In this document: one piece after another, positions 47,801-58,888 of the stretch
How positions within the stretch are numbered: the stretch's first letter is position 1
How the letters are laid out: each line of letters begins with the position of its first letter
Source of the DNA: Rhipicephalus microplus
Taxonomy: Eukaryota; Arthropoda; Arachnida; Ixodida; Ixodidae
DNA: 64,000 bases
Direction: 5' to 3'
NCBI RefSeq assembly: GCF_043290135.1
Contig: NC_134710.1
Span: forward strand, 142,862,832 to 142,926,831
Notes under the pieces: model-generated
What the model saw: the letters and a program-made list of their open reading frames with translations, nothing else
Databases searched by the model: none
Told to the model about the DNA's origin: nothing
Program-made: the position numbers and the translations under genes

Positions 47801-50800
47801 ATCAATCACTAAAGAGTACTACAGAGATGTCTTCCATCACCTACATGATGCTGCACGGCGCAAGAGACCCAAGTTGGGGTCAACAAGAAACTGGCGCATT
47901 CATCACGACAATGCTCCCAAAAAAAAAAAAAAATAGAATTCCCCACACTTAATTCAGACTTTTTTAACAAAAAGACTTATGTCGTTCAACAGGCTCCTTA
48001 CTCTCCTGATATGGCCCCCTGCAACTTCTGGCTGTTTCCCAAACTCAATAGGACACTGAAAAAAGAGCAATTTTAGACAAGGGAGGACATTCTGACAGCA
48101 ACAATAGCTGAGGTAATATTCATTTCAAAAGAGGCAATCTCAGAATGCTTCCAACAATGGCAGCACTGCTGAGAGAAGTGCGTGGAGTCCCAAAGTGACT
48201 ACGTTCAGGAGGATTAGGTTTCCAACGCTCCAATTATGCCAGTTTTTTTTTTCTTCCACCAAAGGTCGAATACCTTTCTAACAGATGTCGTATTGCGTAA
48301 GTATGAACCAGTGCAAACTAGCTCACCTTTCCGCCGAGATTCAGCTTGGCCACACTTTGATATTTATGCCTCAGGCTAAAGGAGTACTCACACAAATTTT
48401 TTCGGTTATCGTTTTTTTGCGTCAAATGGTAGGCCCCAAGAGCCTAGAAAATGTACCGGTTAGTGCGAGTGCACCCTGAAAAATTATTACAAGCTGTTTT
48501 TAAAAGCTAGTTTCGGTTTCTACTGTACCCTGACGTCACGACGTTGTGTGAACAGTGCCCCCAAGCGTTGGTATGTGCATGCGCAAGTTATTGTGACGTA
48601 TCACCGGGCACCCGCGGCTCAGTTGTCGTCTGCTGTACGCCGCACGTGCAGCATCTTGTGCACCGTCAACGATAGACGAACTTTGGTCAAGCGACTCTTG
48701 ACGACAGTAACGACCATGGTAGAGAAGAAGATGCTGAGTTTGCCAACCCTGCCAACCATTTCACTTTTAACCCGCTTGCGAGCTCGTCAGAAGAAGAGGC
48801 ACCAGACAACGATAACGCCATACAAGACGCCATGTGAATCGAGAACGTTGAATGGTAAGAATTTTGTGTCTATTGCTCGATTTCGTGCAGGCATCTTCCG
48901 GTTGTCCTAAAAGTCAATAGCGTTTGCAGTGTAGTGAACAGAGCAAACTCTGTTTGGTCAACGTCCAGTCTCCACCTGGGCCGTGGCGCACAATGTCTAC
49001 CCATGCTTGTCTCAGCGCCGGGACGGGAATCAGTGGAACTTGCACCTATCCCCCGTTTCACTAGCGCAAGACTTCACAGGTGACATATATATGGGTGCCA
49101 TGGTGACAGATTCAGATCAAATCACTCCCTTGCCCTCTGAGCAGTCTATATCCTGTACTCACGAGAACGCACAATACTCTACACTCAGCTCGCTTGCCTC
49201 ACAGGTTCACTGGATGATAGCGACCACACGCCGCGAGCAAACGACCGAGAAGGCGATGCGCAGCCAGGCTGCCATTTGTTGTTTTTTGGTGCCTGATGTC
49301 ATCCCAACTTGCCAGACTGCTGCGTGAAGTTACCGAAATTAGTACTGTAGCCTTACGTCAAGCTTGTGTTGATATCAATAGGATCGCCAAGAAAAATTTC
49401 ACTTTAACATCAAAATAAAATATCTGCATTTTCTGAGCTTCACACTTCCTCAGAGTGATCTCTGTATACAGGAGATTTTCATGGCAGAAGAAACTCGCCT
49501 TCAAAAAAAGGTGTCTGTACTCCTTTAATGGTAACAAAGCCTCCCTTTGAAATCCTGTAGTCATCACTCACACACTTTACAAATACCTTAAAGCCCTCAT
49601 GTAAAGCACCCATGGAAGAGCCTAGTTTCACACAAGCACACACCATTACCACTTTTAAAACTTCCAAATTTTGAAAATTATATGTTAGGCCCCCTCCCCA
49701 AACAGCCAGCATCAGTCGAAATATTCACCCAACTGAGGACAGTAAGAGACCTCCAGGGGTATTGACTAGAATGTTCGATAACTTGTGCAAAAGGAAATAC
49801 TAATGGGGATCGAGATAATGCACAGAGACAATGAACAGTCCCTAAAAGAAAACCCAGCCGAAAATGAATTCTCTCGATTAAACAAGCCTGCAGTAACTGC
49901 TTCCATGCTTGTGGTGTAATTTGGTAACTGCACAATGCACTACTAACCTGTCACCAGGAAAATTGAAGTCATCAAGTGGCACCACACACTGAGAAAAAAT
50001 GTGTCCTTCACCTTTCAGAATTTCAATACAGAAAGAAAAAGAATTGTTGAATCCTTTAAGGGGTCATGACACCCAATTTTCAACCATAATCTGTTTTGTG
50101 TGCGTTGATTCTAGTACGCCCCCAGACAAGCTGGAAAATTTGAGAAAATTTGGTCGAGCCGTTAATTTTTAATCGATTATTTTTATAAACAAGCGAGCGG
50201 CCTGAGAGTCGGGCAACACTGGCGCAATCGCTAGACGTGATGTCACGAACTGCTTGCTGGGTGAGTTGCTGCATGGTCCGCACTCTGGACGACGATCGTG
50301 TTCCATGTTCAGCTGCCCTTGCAATCGAACTTTTTCTGCGTTGTTCAACTTGCCACTGGAAGTAAATGAGTTCCAGGTGTTGGAACTAAATGCGTCCCAG
50401 GGGTTGGAACAATGCTGCCGTGTCACCCATGTAGCGCTGGTACTTGCAGCAAGCAACTTCATAGGTCCCAAATTGTCCTGTGAATGTGCAATGCATATGC
50501 CGTTTGCCACTACGGATAAATATTTGTTGAAACTCCTCACAGGCAGTGCCTTGGTTGAGAGTCACACTTGCTATTTTTTTTTACTGGAACCAACAGTTCA
50601 AGCAAAGATTCAGCAAAAATGTATATTGTCAGTAACTCTTGTGCCGCACTGACATGCCATTTGCTTTGGCTTATATTTACATATGCCGCACGCAACAACC
50701 GATGGAAAAAGAACGGTCCCAACACGCAGCATTGCTACAACCACTTATTTATTATGTTCAGAACCGATAGTTGTGCATGCACGTATGCTAGTGAACAAAA

Positions 50801-53800
50801 ATCTACACGCTTTGCCATTTCCCCGGCGCTAAGTAACACTTGCTCGCCAATGCAGTGTCGACAGACCCCGTATCCCGAGCTCGCTTTCCAACGCGACATG
50901 CTTGAAATAAAGCTATTTATCGCGGAAAGCCATCGGCAACGTCTGCCACAACGGCGAGGTTGTTGGCATTTTGGTTCTCACAGCCTTCGACGCTTTTTTC
51001 GTTTCTTGAGCTGGTGGCGATGGAGTCAAAGTCAAAATGCGCAACGAACGTGACGTCGTCGCCGCATATGGTGATGGTTCTGGTAACACACCGCAACACT
51101 TGCAACCCACTGCAGGCCACGTGGTGAGCAACTCTCTCAACACTGACCGTTGCAGAAGGTGCTGTTTGGTAGCCGACGACGACACTGCTCCTTCGGCTTT
51201 TGACGTCACGCACGCCATGAAGAAATTGCAGTCGCCGGCGGCGGGCAGAGTTTACAGCCAATGACTTCTACCGCTTATTTTAGAGTGAAATAATCTCCTT
51301 CAGTCCAGTTTTCACCCGTGTACAAGAAAACCCTCAATTGTTGGGTGACCATGTCATGACTCGTTTAGAGCAGTGTTGCATGGGAAGGCAGCGAGCACAG
51401 GAACTTTCTTAACCAATTTGCAGGCACTGGAGAGCCCATGCTCTGTTTACGCCGTGCAAGTATCGGCGACGAATGTTTTGACCTTCTATTTTGCCCAACT
51501 TGGAAGAGTAATTCGTTGGCTTCAGTGACAATGTATCATTTACAACTTCAAAACACACATGCTTTCTTCTGATTAAATAGCCACTGTAGCCATGTCTTGA
51601 AGTTCCCCACAGGTCACCATCTTGGGTTTTTGCTGCTACGAAAAGACAAGCACTCATGTCTAGAATGAATGCAATTATCAGTGAAAGTGGGGTAAGCTCT
51701 TCTGTAAAATTTTTTTGGTAGTCACTGCAGTATACGAGCTTACCACAGTTTATGTATATGTGGCATTTTTTTATGGTAAAGCAATTCTAATATTCTTTTC
51801 CTAACTCTTTTATTACCACGCCTACTCATATCGATCACCAGTGATCAATGCTTTGGATTGTTGATTTTAGCATGCTAAATTTGTTTCTGGTGCACGCAGA
51901 ACTTTCAAGTAGTTAGTCAAACCTCTCAACTTTCAAAATCAATTTGAATATGCCTCTTTCGGCAACATAGTGATTTTTTACAGACCTTTGTGCGAACCAA
52001 TGTGTGTATATTGTTGGAAAAGTGCAATGGGCTGGCGAAATTGACAGTAGTACGTGCCCCTTGTGCTTATGCTGCAGTAACATCAAAGTTATATAATTAA
52101 AGGAACCTTTGCAAGCCAAATATCGCATTACAGCGTCAGCTTCGTAATTTGGTAGTGTTTAGCAGTAATATTTGCCAGAAACTAATGCTAGCTTTTCAAT
52201 AGACAGCTGTTGCTAGGAGTCTGGGAAAATTTATCCTACGAAAAATATTTACTATAGTCCACCGCAGGTTTGAAGTGTCGCGATAGCCTTTTCAGCCAGT
52301 CTCCAGCAGCATTGGTATTGCTTGTATGCTTATGTCAGACAAAAGGTCGCATATACAGTGATGCCACCGAGGTCTTCAAATTTTGAGCAGTTTTTGGAGC
52401 AGAAAAATTTTCATTTTGAAGCACTTCGGAGCAGCAAAATTTTCTATTTGTAAGCACTTCGGAGCAGCAAAATTTTCCATATTGGAGCAATCTGGAGCAG
52501 CTAACTTCAAATCCTCGAGGAGAAGCAAGTTACATTTACATTCAAGGGCATGAAAAATTATTCTGGCGCTCATGTGAGAGCTAGAAATATTTAGATTCAT
52601 TGCAAATTTCATGGAGCCAATCATCCTAGAAGTACACCCTATTTCAGGTGACGATGCAAGAATAATGGCATCATGCTGTTGAGCATTCTGAAAAAACTTG
52701 TTCAGTGATTATTTCTGTAGCAAATAAACAGAATACTGGTTGAATAAAAGTGTACCATGAAGTAACAATATAAATACACCTATGTGGTTATCAGCAGATA
52801 TGGTAGACAAACGCAGTGACGTACATCGCTAGAGACTCACACAGTCCCCAAGTCCATTTTCCTAAGATGACTTCAAGAATAAAAAAAAGTTTTTTTTGTT
52901 TTGTTTTTTTTTCACGACTGACTAGACTACTGGGCGTAATATGACATCATTCAGCTGGCCTCAGAAAGCCAACCACCTCCGGCACTCATCTCTATGCTGA
53001 AACTACACAATTTAAAAAAGTTCATTTTCCTTTCGCAACAGTATTTTATGTGGCTATGGCATTCTGTCTATAGAGAGCTTGCATGAACGGCGGCGACGCT
53101 ATGCACTCTGGGTAGGCAGCCATTTTTTTGTCAGAGGCGGCCGAGTAGTGCAGCAGCGCAGTCATGTTTCCAAGGGTTGCCTTAGCTTGCAAGCGCGATC
53201 GAGTGCGAGCGCGGCGGAAATTTAACTCCAGGAAGTGTTGAGCACGATGTCAGTCTCACCGGACGACTACACCACAGCGCTGTGCCAGAAAGACCTCGAG
53301 TGGTACGAAAAAGACACGAGAATTCGCTCCGAGTAGACCCATTCACGCTTCGTGCGGGCGACTGTGTAAGTGGAGTTGTGGCCACGCATCGACAGCTCCG
53401 ATATTCATGAATTGCTCGTTCCGAGAACGAGTTCGAAAACCCGGAAGCAGATGAAGTCCAGAAAGACCCTCGAAGGTCACAACTTTTTGAAGAGTGGGCG
53501 GGAGCCGTGAGTGAAGAAAGTCGCCGCTGACACCGTGGTCGTCGTCACTCAAGTAAGACGTGCTAAAAAAATTGAGAATGCTCTTCTCGTGTACGTGCGT
53601 CGTACTCCACATAGAATAACAACGCAGTGGGATGCGAGCAGGCTTCGCTGTTCCCGGCCATGCATGTGCAGTGAGCGGCAAGGATCTCGCCATCACTCTT
53701 GCCCATGAACAGGACGTCGACGGGGGCCTTGTGAACACACTGAGAATTCAATCGGACCAGAAACAAACATTAGCATTTATGGCAAAATCAAGTAATTTAA

Positions 53801-56800
53801 GACCTCTTACTTGAGTGACGACGATCATGGTGTCGGCGGTGAATTTCTTCACCCATGGCTCCCACAACCAGCCACTCTTCAAAAAGTTGTGACCCTCGAG
53901 GGCCTTTCTGGACTGCATCTGCTCCCGGGTTTTCAAACTCGTCGTCGGAACAAGAAATTCATGAATATCGGAGCTGTCGACGCGTGGCCACAAGTCCACG
54001 TCACTTACACAGTCGCCCGCACGAAGTGTGAATGGGTCCACACGGAGAAAATTCTCGTCTTTTCTTCGTACCACTCGAGGTCTTTCTGGCACAGTGCTGT
54101 GGTGTAGTGTTCCGGAGAGGCTGACATCGTGCTCGATACTTCTTGGAGTTAAATTTGCATTGCGCTCACACTCGATCACGCTTGCAAGCTACGCCAACGC
54201 TCGCAAACACGACTGCGCTATTGCACTCCCCGGCCGCCTCTGACAAAAATATGGCTGCCTACCCAAAGTGCACAGCGTCGCCGCCGTTCAGGCAAGCTCC
54301 CTATACTCCAAAACCCCTCTACAGTCTCCTCTAGAAAGCAGTGCATAAAAAAACAAAAAAAACTCACAGAGTACCTTATGCATACGCCTACGACAACTCG
54401 AAGGCAACATCCATTTTGTTCTCGATAGGATAGCAATTATACGGACTATCTCGATTGATTTTTGTCGTTGCCACGGGTGTAGCCAGAAATTTAAAAACAT
54501 TCGGGGGGGGGGGGGGGGTCACATCCAAAAGGTCATTTTGAGCTATATATGCCATGGCGAAGAAAAATTTCAGAGGTGGGGAGGGGCACGTTCCCGATGT
54601 GCCCCCCCTCCCCCTGGTTACGCACTACTGGCCGTCGTGTTTTTTGTAATGTCCCAATCAATAACAACCCTCGGCACATCGTGTTTTACACACGGGGGTG
54701 ATAAAAACGGCTAAAGCAGAGATAAGTAATTCCTCCAGTTCACTCCGATTCAACTTGCCCAGCAAATGGGTGAAGACATAAATGATTATTCAGAAGATTC
54801 CTGAAAGATTTGTTTGCTGATAGCAAACCATGCATTATAAGCAAGAACCTCATTTTAATAAAAAAGCTTGACAGAATGGCAATATCTTCCAACAAGTGTG
54901 ATGTGTTTTTGCTCTCATATACACATTTTTTTTTCACTCACCGATTCCCATGAAAAGCTCCTGGATGTTGGTAGCCTTAAGAGCACTAGTCTCAACAAAA
55001 ACTGCACCATGCTGATGGGCGTACGACTCTCCAGCTGATGACAGGGGCACATACAAAAAAAAGAAGATGCAATAAATTCTCACAAAATTAATTAGAATGA
55101 ACTGTTTTCCAAACTGCAATGGCAGCAGAGACTTCCACAACCCACACACCAAATGCTACAGAGGCCGTTACCATACATTTTGGCCAAAACAAAGTGATGC
55201 ATTCTATTTATTTTGCCCCATCTGTGCACGAGATATCCTGACACTGTAACACTTCACCAAAACTGCAAAACCTAGAGTGAATAGCAGTGCTCTAGCGCCT
55301 GAAAGAGTATTGTTTTGATACAAAAGAGTAATTCTTTTTTTCTTGTGGTGCTGGACTACAGTGATGCAAAAAAAATCAGATGAAGTAAATTACATCGAGC
55401 AAGGTGTTCTTAAATCAGCTTGCATATAAAGTTTTAAGTCTGTCACAGAAGCAAGGACTATCAGCAAAACAAGCAAAACATGAGTGTTTTTTATCACTGT
55501 GTTCGGGAATACATTTCAGGAAGTTGCATTAGTGGCTTCCTTTTTTTTTCTATATCATGTGAAAATTCAAACCATCACCAATGCAATAATTCAACTATGT
55601 GAATGATATAAAATTTTTAAGAAGCTAAACCATTATGGTACATGCAGACAGGTCCTCATACAGAAATGATGAAATGGAGGGGTGATAACTCACTTGCTAA
55701 ACTCACTTCTCGATGATCGTCCAAATCACACTTGTTGCCTGCAATACCCAAGGCGATGTTTGGATCCCCATGAAGCTGTAACTCTCTCACCCAACTCTGC
55801 ACTGCATTAAAGCTCTCCTGAAATGTACAAATATAATCAGCGACAATATGATCACACACAAAACATGCTAAAACACAAGCAGAGAGCATGACGATGCGAC
55901 TGAACTAGCTTGTATGTGTGTTCTTTGGAATATTTGGTGGGACCTGTAATAGCTGAAAATATTTGAATCATCAATCATGGACAGTAAGAGTGAGCAACAC
56001 AAGGACAGCATGCTATGCAGCATCTGCCTATTCAATGTGCAGATTATTCACACGGTACACTGCAAACCACAGAAAGCCGAATGCGAGAGCAGCTACTACA
56101 ATCATGCCCGTGTCTCTATGGCTCCACAGATGCACAAGAACATATCATTCAAAGCAAACAGCAATGTTCAGGTATTTCCTTAGACTATGGTGAATTTCTC
56201 ATCTACTCTACAACAAGATTGACGTCTTCTGCAGAAAGTAGTAGTAGCCAAAAGACTGTGTAACAACAACAAAACAACAAGGCCCCGTATGTAAGAAATC
56301 TTGGGATAGTTACCATGGACGTGATGTCATAAACAATGACAGCAGCTGCCGCACCTCGGTAGTACATTGGCGCCAAAGCTCGATACTGCAAATTAATGTG
56401 AGCATTTGACGTACAAACAATACATCTGTTTTTTTTATATTTTTTGCAAGTTTTGTTAGACAACTATGCAAAATAAAAATGCTCAAGATATCCTTTATAA
56501 AAACAATTTGTTATTCCCATTGCAGCTCTCTAAAATCAAATTCACTGGGAATATTATTCATTTACTGCGTGGAAAACAAAAATATCATGATTGAGTGCTA
56601 TAATAATATTTTTAATAGATGCTGATAGTATCCATACCAGGAAAGTAATGCGGGATATAAAAAAGAGCATACTTTTTAAAATTGCAGTGCAATGTACACG
56701 CAATCATTTCACAAAATATGTTTACCTTTAAAATATATCCCTTGAATCATGCCAAGAATAAATTCAACATGCACTCTCAGTAACAACCAGTATCGCGGAT

Positions 56801-58723
56801 CTTACACAACTACCATCATGAACATTATGATTTGTGAGCTAACTATACTTTATTTGCAACTTTTTGTTTCTCTTACTTTAAGAAACCTTTCGTATCTACT
56901 AGCAAGTGGCAGCACTAAAGAGGTGCAAGGCAAGTCAGCAGATACCCAAGTGTCCTCTTTGACTCACTGCTCTCCTCATAGAAGTGCAAAGTGTCAGCAC
57001 AGGGGCATAGCCAGGGAGTGGCACACCAGGCCTGTGCCCCCCACTTTCCCGAAAATTTCCACCATGGCAAACAGAGTGAAAAATTACCATTTTAAAAAGT
57101 TTCCCCCCCCCCAAAAAAAAATTCTGGCTACGCCTCTATGTTAGCATATAATGGAATATTCTTGCACTAAAGACAAAAATGGATATCATGCTGTACAACA
57201 CTAACAGAACCCTGGTGCAGACCCGCCATGGTGACCGGTTGCTTCCACAGCACCTAAAAGTTTGTCATATAACTCAGCGTGCCCCACAAGTCTACAACAC
57301 AAAAAGAAATCCAACTTGAATATGTTCATTTAAAACATAATGACATATGAAAAACACATTGCATACCCTTTCTTGGCCAGCAGTGTCCCAAATGTTAAAC
57401 TTGAATGTACGGTCATGCAACACCAGGTTTTTCATCATAAATGATGCCCTACAATCCAACAATACCATGGAATTAAATGGAAGTATGTACTTCAAGTGGC
57501 CCACATATAAAACAAGGTATTTCAAAGATTTGGTAGTGGGCTGCAACTTATGTATTCAGTTACCATGCACATACCACTTATTCAAAGTACACACACACAC
57601 ATACACACACACAGTTTTCACATCGCATGGGGCTGTTCACCCTACTGTGATGCAAGACAGTAATGATGCCTGCTCTTCCCTTTAAAAGCAGCAAACTGAC
57701 AAGCCAAAAAGCAAGTTTTGTCATCACGTGCTGAAACTGAAAAAGAATAGCAACTTATTTCATAACTAAATTATCGCAAACTTATTCATTATACATAAAA
57801 TCAGTCAATTAAGGCACGTATTGGTTCTTGGCCGAACATTCAGCATATGTCACACAGGAACATTTGAGCATGCACAAATGTAGATCAACACTGCTAGATT
57901 GTTCTGAAGCATGCTTGCCTTAGAAGCTGTTCAGTCATGCGGCAAAATTTTGATACAGATATACTTTAAGAAAGGTGAAACTGTCAGTGTGACAGATGCA
58001 TTATTATAATTTGCGCAGCAGTTTTACGGTGTTAACAACGTATGAAATGTGTTACCGTACAAATACGTCAATAAATTAAGCTGAAAACTAGTGCGTTATT
58101 GCCTTTATTTTTCCTATGCATTGCACGGACTGAGCGTGATTGGCAATGTGACCTTAGGTACAAAGTATGAATGAAACTGCATACAAAGCGAACACTACGA
58201 AACACCAAAAAATCGCGCCAACTACGCGAACAGCATGTTTTCAGCAGTTCATCGAAACGTATCAGGGAAACTTCGGAGAAAATGATATTCGATTATCGCA
58301 CACTAAGCAAATAAGGGCGACTCACGTTATCAAATGAATACCCACCCTATAGTGCTCTCCGCACTGGAATTAAACGTATTGTACACAAACCGCTGAAGGA
58401 TACTGGATTTCCCAACGCCAGAGTCCTGCAAGCCAAGGAAACCCGCCCGATGAGCATTGAGCGGGTTCTCAGAAAGAATGGAACACTGCACACTAATAAA
58501 TAGTCAGGTATGATGCAGGACTACGAGGTATGTAGCGTACGGGCCAGCACATAAATGTGTCATAACCATAGAAATCACATGGCATCTAGCAACAGGTTAC
58601 GCGCTAACAGCCAACAGCTGACTTTTCGCGCAGTTCCACTTTACACATAAACAACAGAATTCACATATCGTGACACTCCCTTACTCCAAGAAGGCAGACT
58701 TTGACTTCTGTAGTAGTATTCAT
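38765..58723 (-). CDS. Rab22: Rab22/Rab31-type small GTPase, complete seven-exon gene
   Basis: Coding exons 58685-58723, 58346-58425, 57367-57448, 56314-56385, 55694-55817, 54942-55034 and 38765-38850 total 576 nt and join in phase at GT-AG introns to 191 residues, close to the 194 of human RAB22A. All GTPase motifs are present: P-loop GDSGVGKS (13-20), switch I STIG (37-40), WDTAGQER (60-67), NKCD (119-122) and ETSA (147-150), with a C-terminal KKCC for double geranylgeranylation. RALAPMYYRGAAAAVIVYDI places it in the Rab5/22/31 group, and the GASFM motif favours Rab22/31. The expected role is early endosome to recycling or Golgi trafficking. Orthology to Rab22 as opposed to another Rab5-like paralogue is inferred. 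Confidence 0.88.
39139..39620. mobile_element. Probable truncated TTAA-type repeat element
   Basis: Starts TTAAAGGCCAACTCC at about 39137, the same style of end as the two elements at 48.4 and 50.1 kb, but no matching right end is seen. Near 39600 it passes into another repeat with GGGTGCGTTTAT that also occurs around the SINE at 42.5-42.8 kb. Tentative. Confidence 0.3.
40045..40284 (-). repeat. Ruka-like tRNA-derived SINE, full-length with target duplication
   Basis: About 240 bp flanked by a perfect 16-bp repeat CATCGATAGCAAGATT (40029-40044 and 40285-40300). On the minus strand the head has A-box TGGCTAAGGTA and B-box GGGCTCGATTCCC, and the tail is (GATT)n-like. The long target duplication is typical of LINE-driven insertion. 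Confidence 0.92.
40285..42544. other. Rearranged repeat-rich intron region
   Basis: Within the last Rab22 intron. One plus-strand piece near 40840-40940 (GQLVWLKTFWHN) resembles the C-terminal module of a Gypsy integrase, and 41560-41595 has a purine-rich tract followed by sequence with AATAAA near 41800, so an old LTR element may lie here. The frames are too broken to define it. Homopolymer G tract at 42361-42379. Confidence 0.25.
42545..42783 (-). repeat. Ruka-like tRNA-derived SINE
   Basis: Third copy of the family at 16038 and 40045. The plus strand begins with (GATT)n, reads TATGGGGTCTAACGTCCC and ends with the tRNA-like head GACCACCGCAGCGG. It interrupts an older repeat whose parts (GTGTTTATTAT / GCGTTTATTATG) lie on both sides. 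Confidence 0.9.
42784..46945. other. Rab22 intron, nothing recognised
   Basis: AT-rich sequence without a supportable gene, RNA gene or well-bounded repeat. Confidence 0.35.
46946..48290 (+). mobile_element. mariner element, inactive copy (about 1345 bp)
   Basis: TA dinucleotides flank both ends (46944-46945 and 48291-48292). The ends form imperfect terminal inverted repeats of about 28 bp (left TCTATTGGAAAAGTATCC, right end reverse complement TCTGTTAGAAAGGTATTC). The interior is a broken mariner transposase. Size, TA target and transposase all fit the family. Confidence 0.88.
47155..48210 (+). pseudogene. mariner transposase pseudogene
   Basis: Recognisable in several frames: RYNWFKDGR and ESEPRSGWPST of the DNA-binding part, then ITGDES (first catalytic Asp), YNPETKSQSSQW, VMLSAFFDSCSMVHHEYAPQ, ITKEYYRDV, WRIHHDNAP (second Asp) and SPDMAPCNFWLF (third). 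At least three stops, one directly after GDES, several indels and a poly-A expansion near 47920 disable it. Confidence 0.88.
48377..49527. mobile_element. Non-autonomous element with inverted ends, TTAA-type flanks
   Basis: Left end TAAAGGAGTACTCACAC and right end reverse complement TAAAGGAGTACAGACACC are inverted repeats; the right flank reads TTAA and the left CTAA. The interior has no transposase; a GC-richer part at 48540-48900 has only broken frames. Similar in plan to 50060-51364. A piggyBac-like origin is suggested only by the TTAA. Confidence 0.5.
50060..51364. mobile_element. Second non-autonomous element with TTAA-type flanks
   Basis: Left end after TTAA (50056-50059) reads GGGGTCATGACACCC; the right end reverse complement reads CGAGTCATGACATGG before CTAA. 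The inverted repeats extend into CCCAA on both sides. The interior contains a GC-rich part (50900-51260) but no recognisable transposase. Confidence 0.5.
51365..53068. other. Rab22 intron with a short tandem repeat
   Basis: AT-rich sequence without genes. Contains the tandem repeat at 52382-52505 and mixed A/T homopolymers near 52880-52910. Confidence 0.35.
52382..52505 (+). repeat. Imperfect tandem repeat, unit about 31 bp
   Basis: About four units built around GGAGCAGCAAAATTTTC and GAAGCACTTC. Diverged between units and not coding. Confidence 0.75.
53252..53555 (+). pseudogene. Inverted partial copy of the SWIM gene first exon
   Basis: Plus-strand left arm: same exon as 53808-54135, with in-frame stops (for example after THSRFVRATV) and changes such as KTRKQMKSRKTLEGHNF. 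Its donor GTAAGA is joined directly to the reverse of the second exon's end. Confidence 0.7.
53563..54179 (-). pseudogene. SWIM zinc-finger gene fragment, two exons
   Basis: Minus strand. The first exon ends VVTQ at a GTAAGA donor (about 53808) and contains DLWPRVDSSDIHEFLV and EGHNFLKSGWLWEPWVKK. The second exon starts at 53739 after CTCAG and encodes GEILAAHCTCMAGNSEACSH, a SWIM-type C-X-C...C-X-H zinc finger, then PTALLFYVEY. Multicopy SWIM proteins of this kind occur in ticks. The fragment ends near 53563 in inverted sequence, so it cannot make the full protein. Whether its parent is a host gene or a transposon gene is open. Confidence 0.65.
54470..54640. repeat. G-tract-containing interspersed repeat
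   Basis: Begins GGGTGTAGCCAG, has a run of about 15 G, and ends with C-rich sequence then CTGGTTACGCACTA. The ends are loosely inverted (GTAGCCAG / CTGGTTAC). A related unit is at 57001-57141. Confidence 0.55.
54942..55034 (-). CDS. Rab22: Rab22 exon 6 (ETSA motif)
   Basis: Acceptor CATCAG, 93 nt, encodes GESYAHQHGAVFVETSALKA then TNIQELFMGI, leaving one base for the next codon. Donor GTGAGT. Confidence 0.88.
55694..55817 (-). CDS. Rab22: Rab22 exon 5 (NKCD motif)
   Basis: Acceptor TTTCAG, 124 nt, encodes ESFNAVQSWVREL through GNKCDLDDHREVSLA. Two GTGAGT donors lie 13 nt apart; the downstream one (exon end 55694) keeps both phase and family length. Confidence 0.87.
56314..56385 (-). CDS. 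Rab22: Rab22 exon 4
   Basis: Acceptor TTTGCAG, 72 nt in phase 0, encodes YRALAPMYYRGAAAAVIVYD then ITSM. Donor GTAACT. Confidence 0.9.
57001..57141. repeat. Related interspersed repeat in Rab22 intron 3
   Basis: Begins GGGGCATAGCCAGGG and ends TTCTGGCTACGCCTC, an inverted-end unit like that at 54470-54640, with a C-run and A-run inside. Confidence 0.55.
57367..57448 (-). CDS. Rab22: Rab22 exon 3 (switch II)
   Basis: Acceptor TTGTAG, 82 nt, completes Gly40 and encodes ASFMMKNLVL through WDTAGQER. Donor GTATGC. Confidence 0.9.
58346..58425 (-). CDS. Rab22: Rab22 exon 2 (P-loop, switch I)
   Basis: Acceptor TTGCAG, 80 nt, encodes DSGVGKSSILQRFV through ESTI plus two bases of the next Gly codon. 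Donor GTGGGT. Confidence 0.88.
58685..58723 (-). CDS. Rab22: Rab22 exon 1
   Basis: ATG at 58723, 13 codons (MNTTTEVKVCLLG), donor GTAAGG. The VCLLG strand leads directly into the P-loop of exon 2. Too short for simple ORF detection. Confidence 0.85.
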
Positions 58724-58888
58724 CGTGGACACAGACTCCGTCGCCCGTCGTTGAGATTTATCATTATCAATTCAAAAAGCTCTGAACAACTCCCCGACAA
58801 ATCAACCGATCGATGCGCCATCTGAGAACTCTGCTAAAACTGTAATAGTGGTGAGTATTGAGCCAACACAATTGTTACTGTGTTTTGT

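Larger units (their letters stand above)
53069..54306. repeat. Large imperfect inverted duplication around a SWIM gene fragment
   Basis: The left arm (53069 to about 53556) and right arm (about 53805 to 54306) are inverted copies about 490 bp long, starting at TATAGAGAGCTTGC / TATAGGGAGCTTGC and ending at CACTCAAGTAAGA. Both hold the same exon-like segment and donor. The spacer holds the next exon in the orientation of the right arm. Confidence 0.85.

Noticed and set aside
53182..53738. Minus-strand 131-codon frame across the left arm and spacer
   Set aside because: It runs over the fusion of the inverted arm with the SWIM exon in the wrong orientation; not a real gene product.
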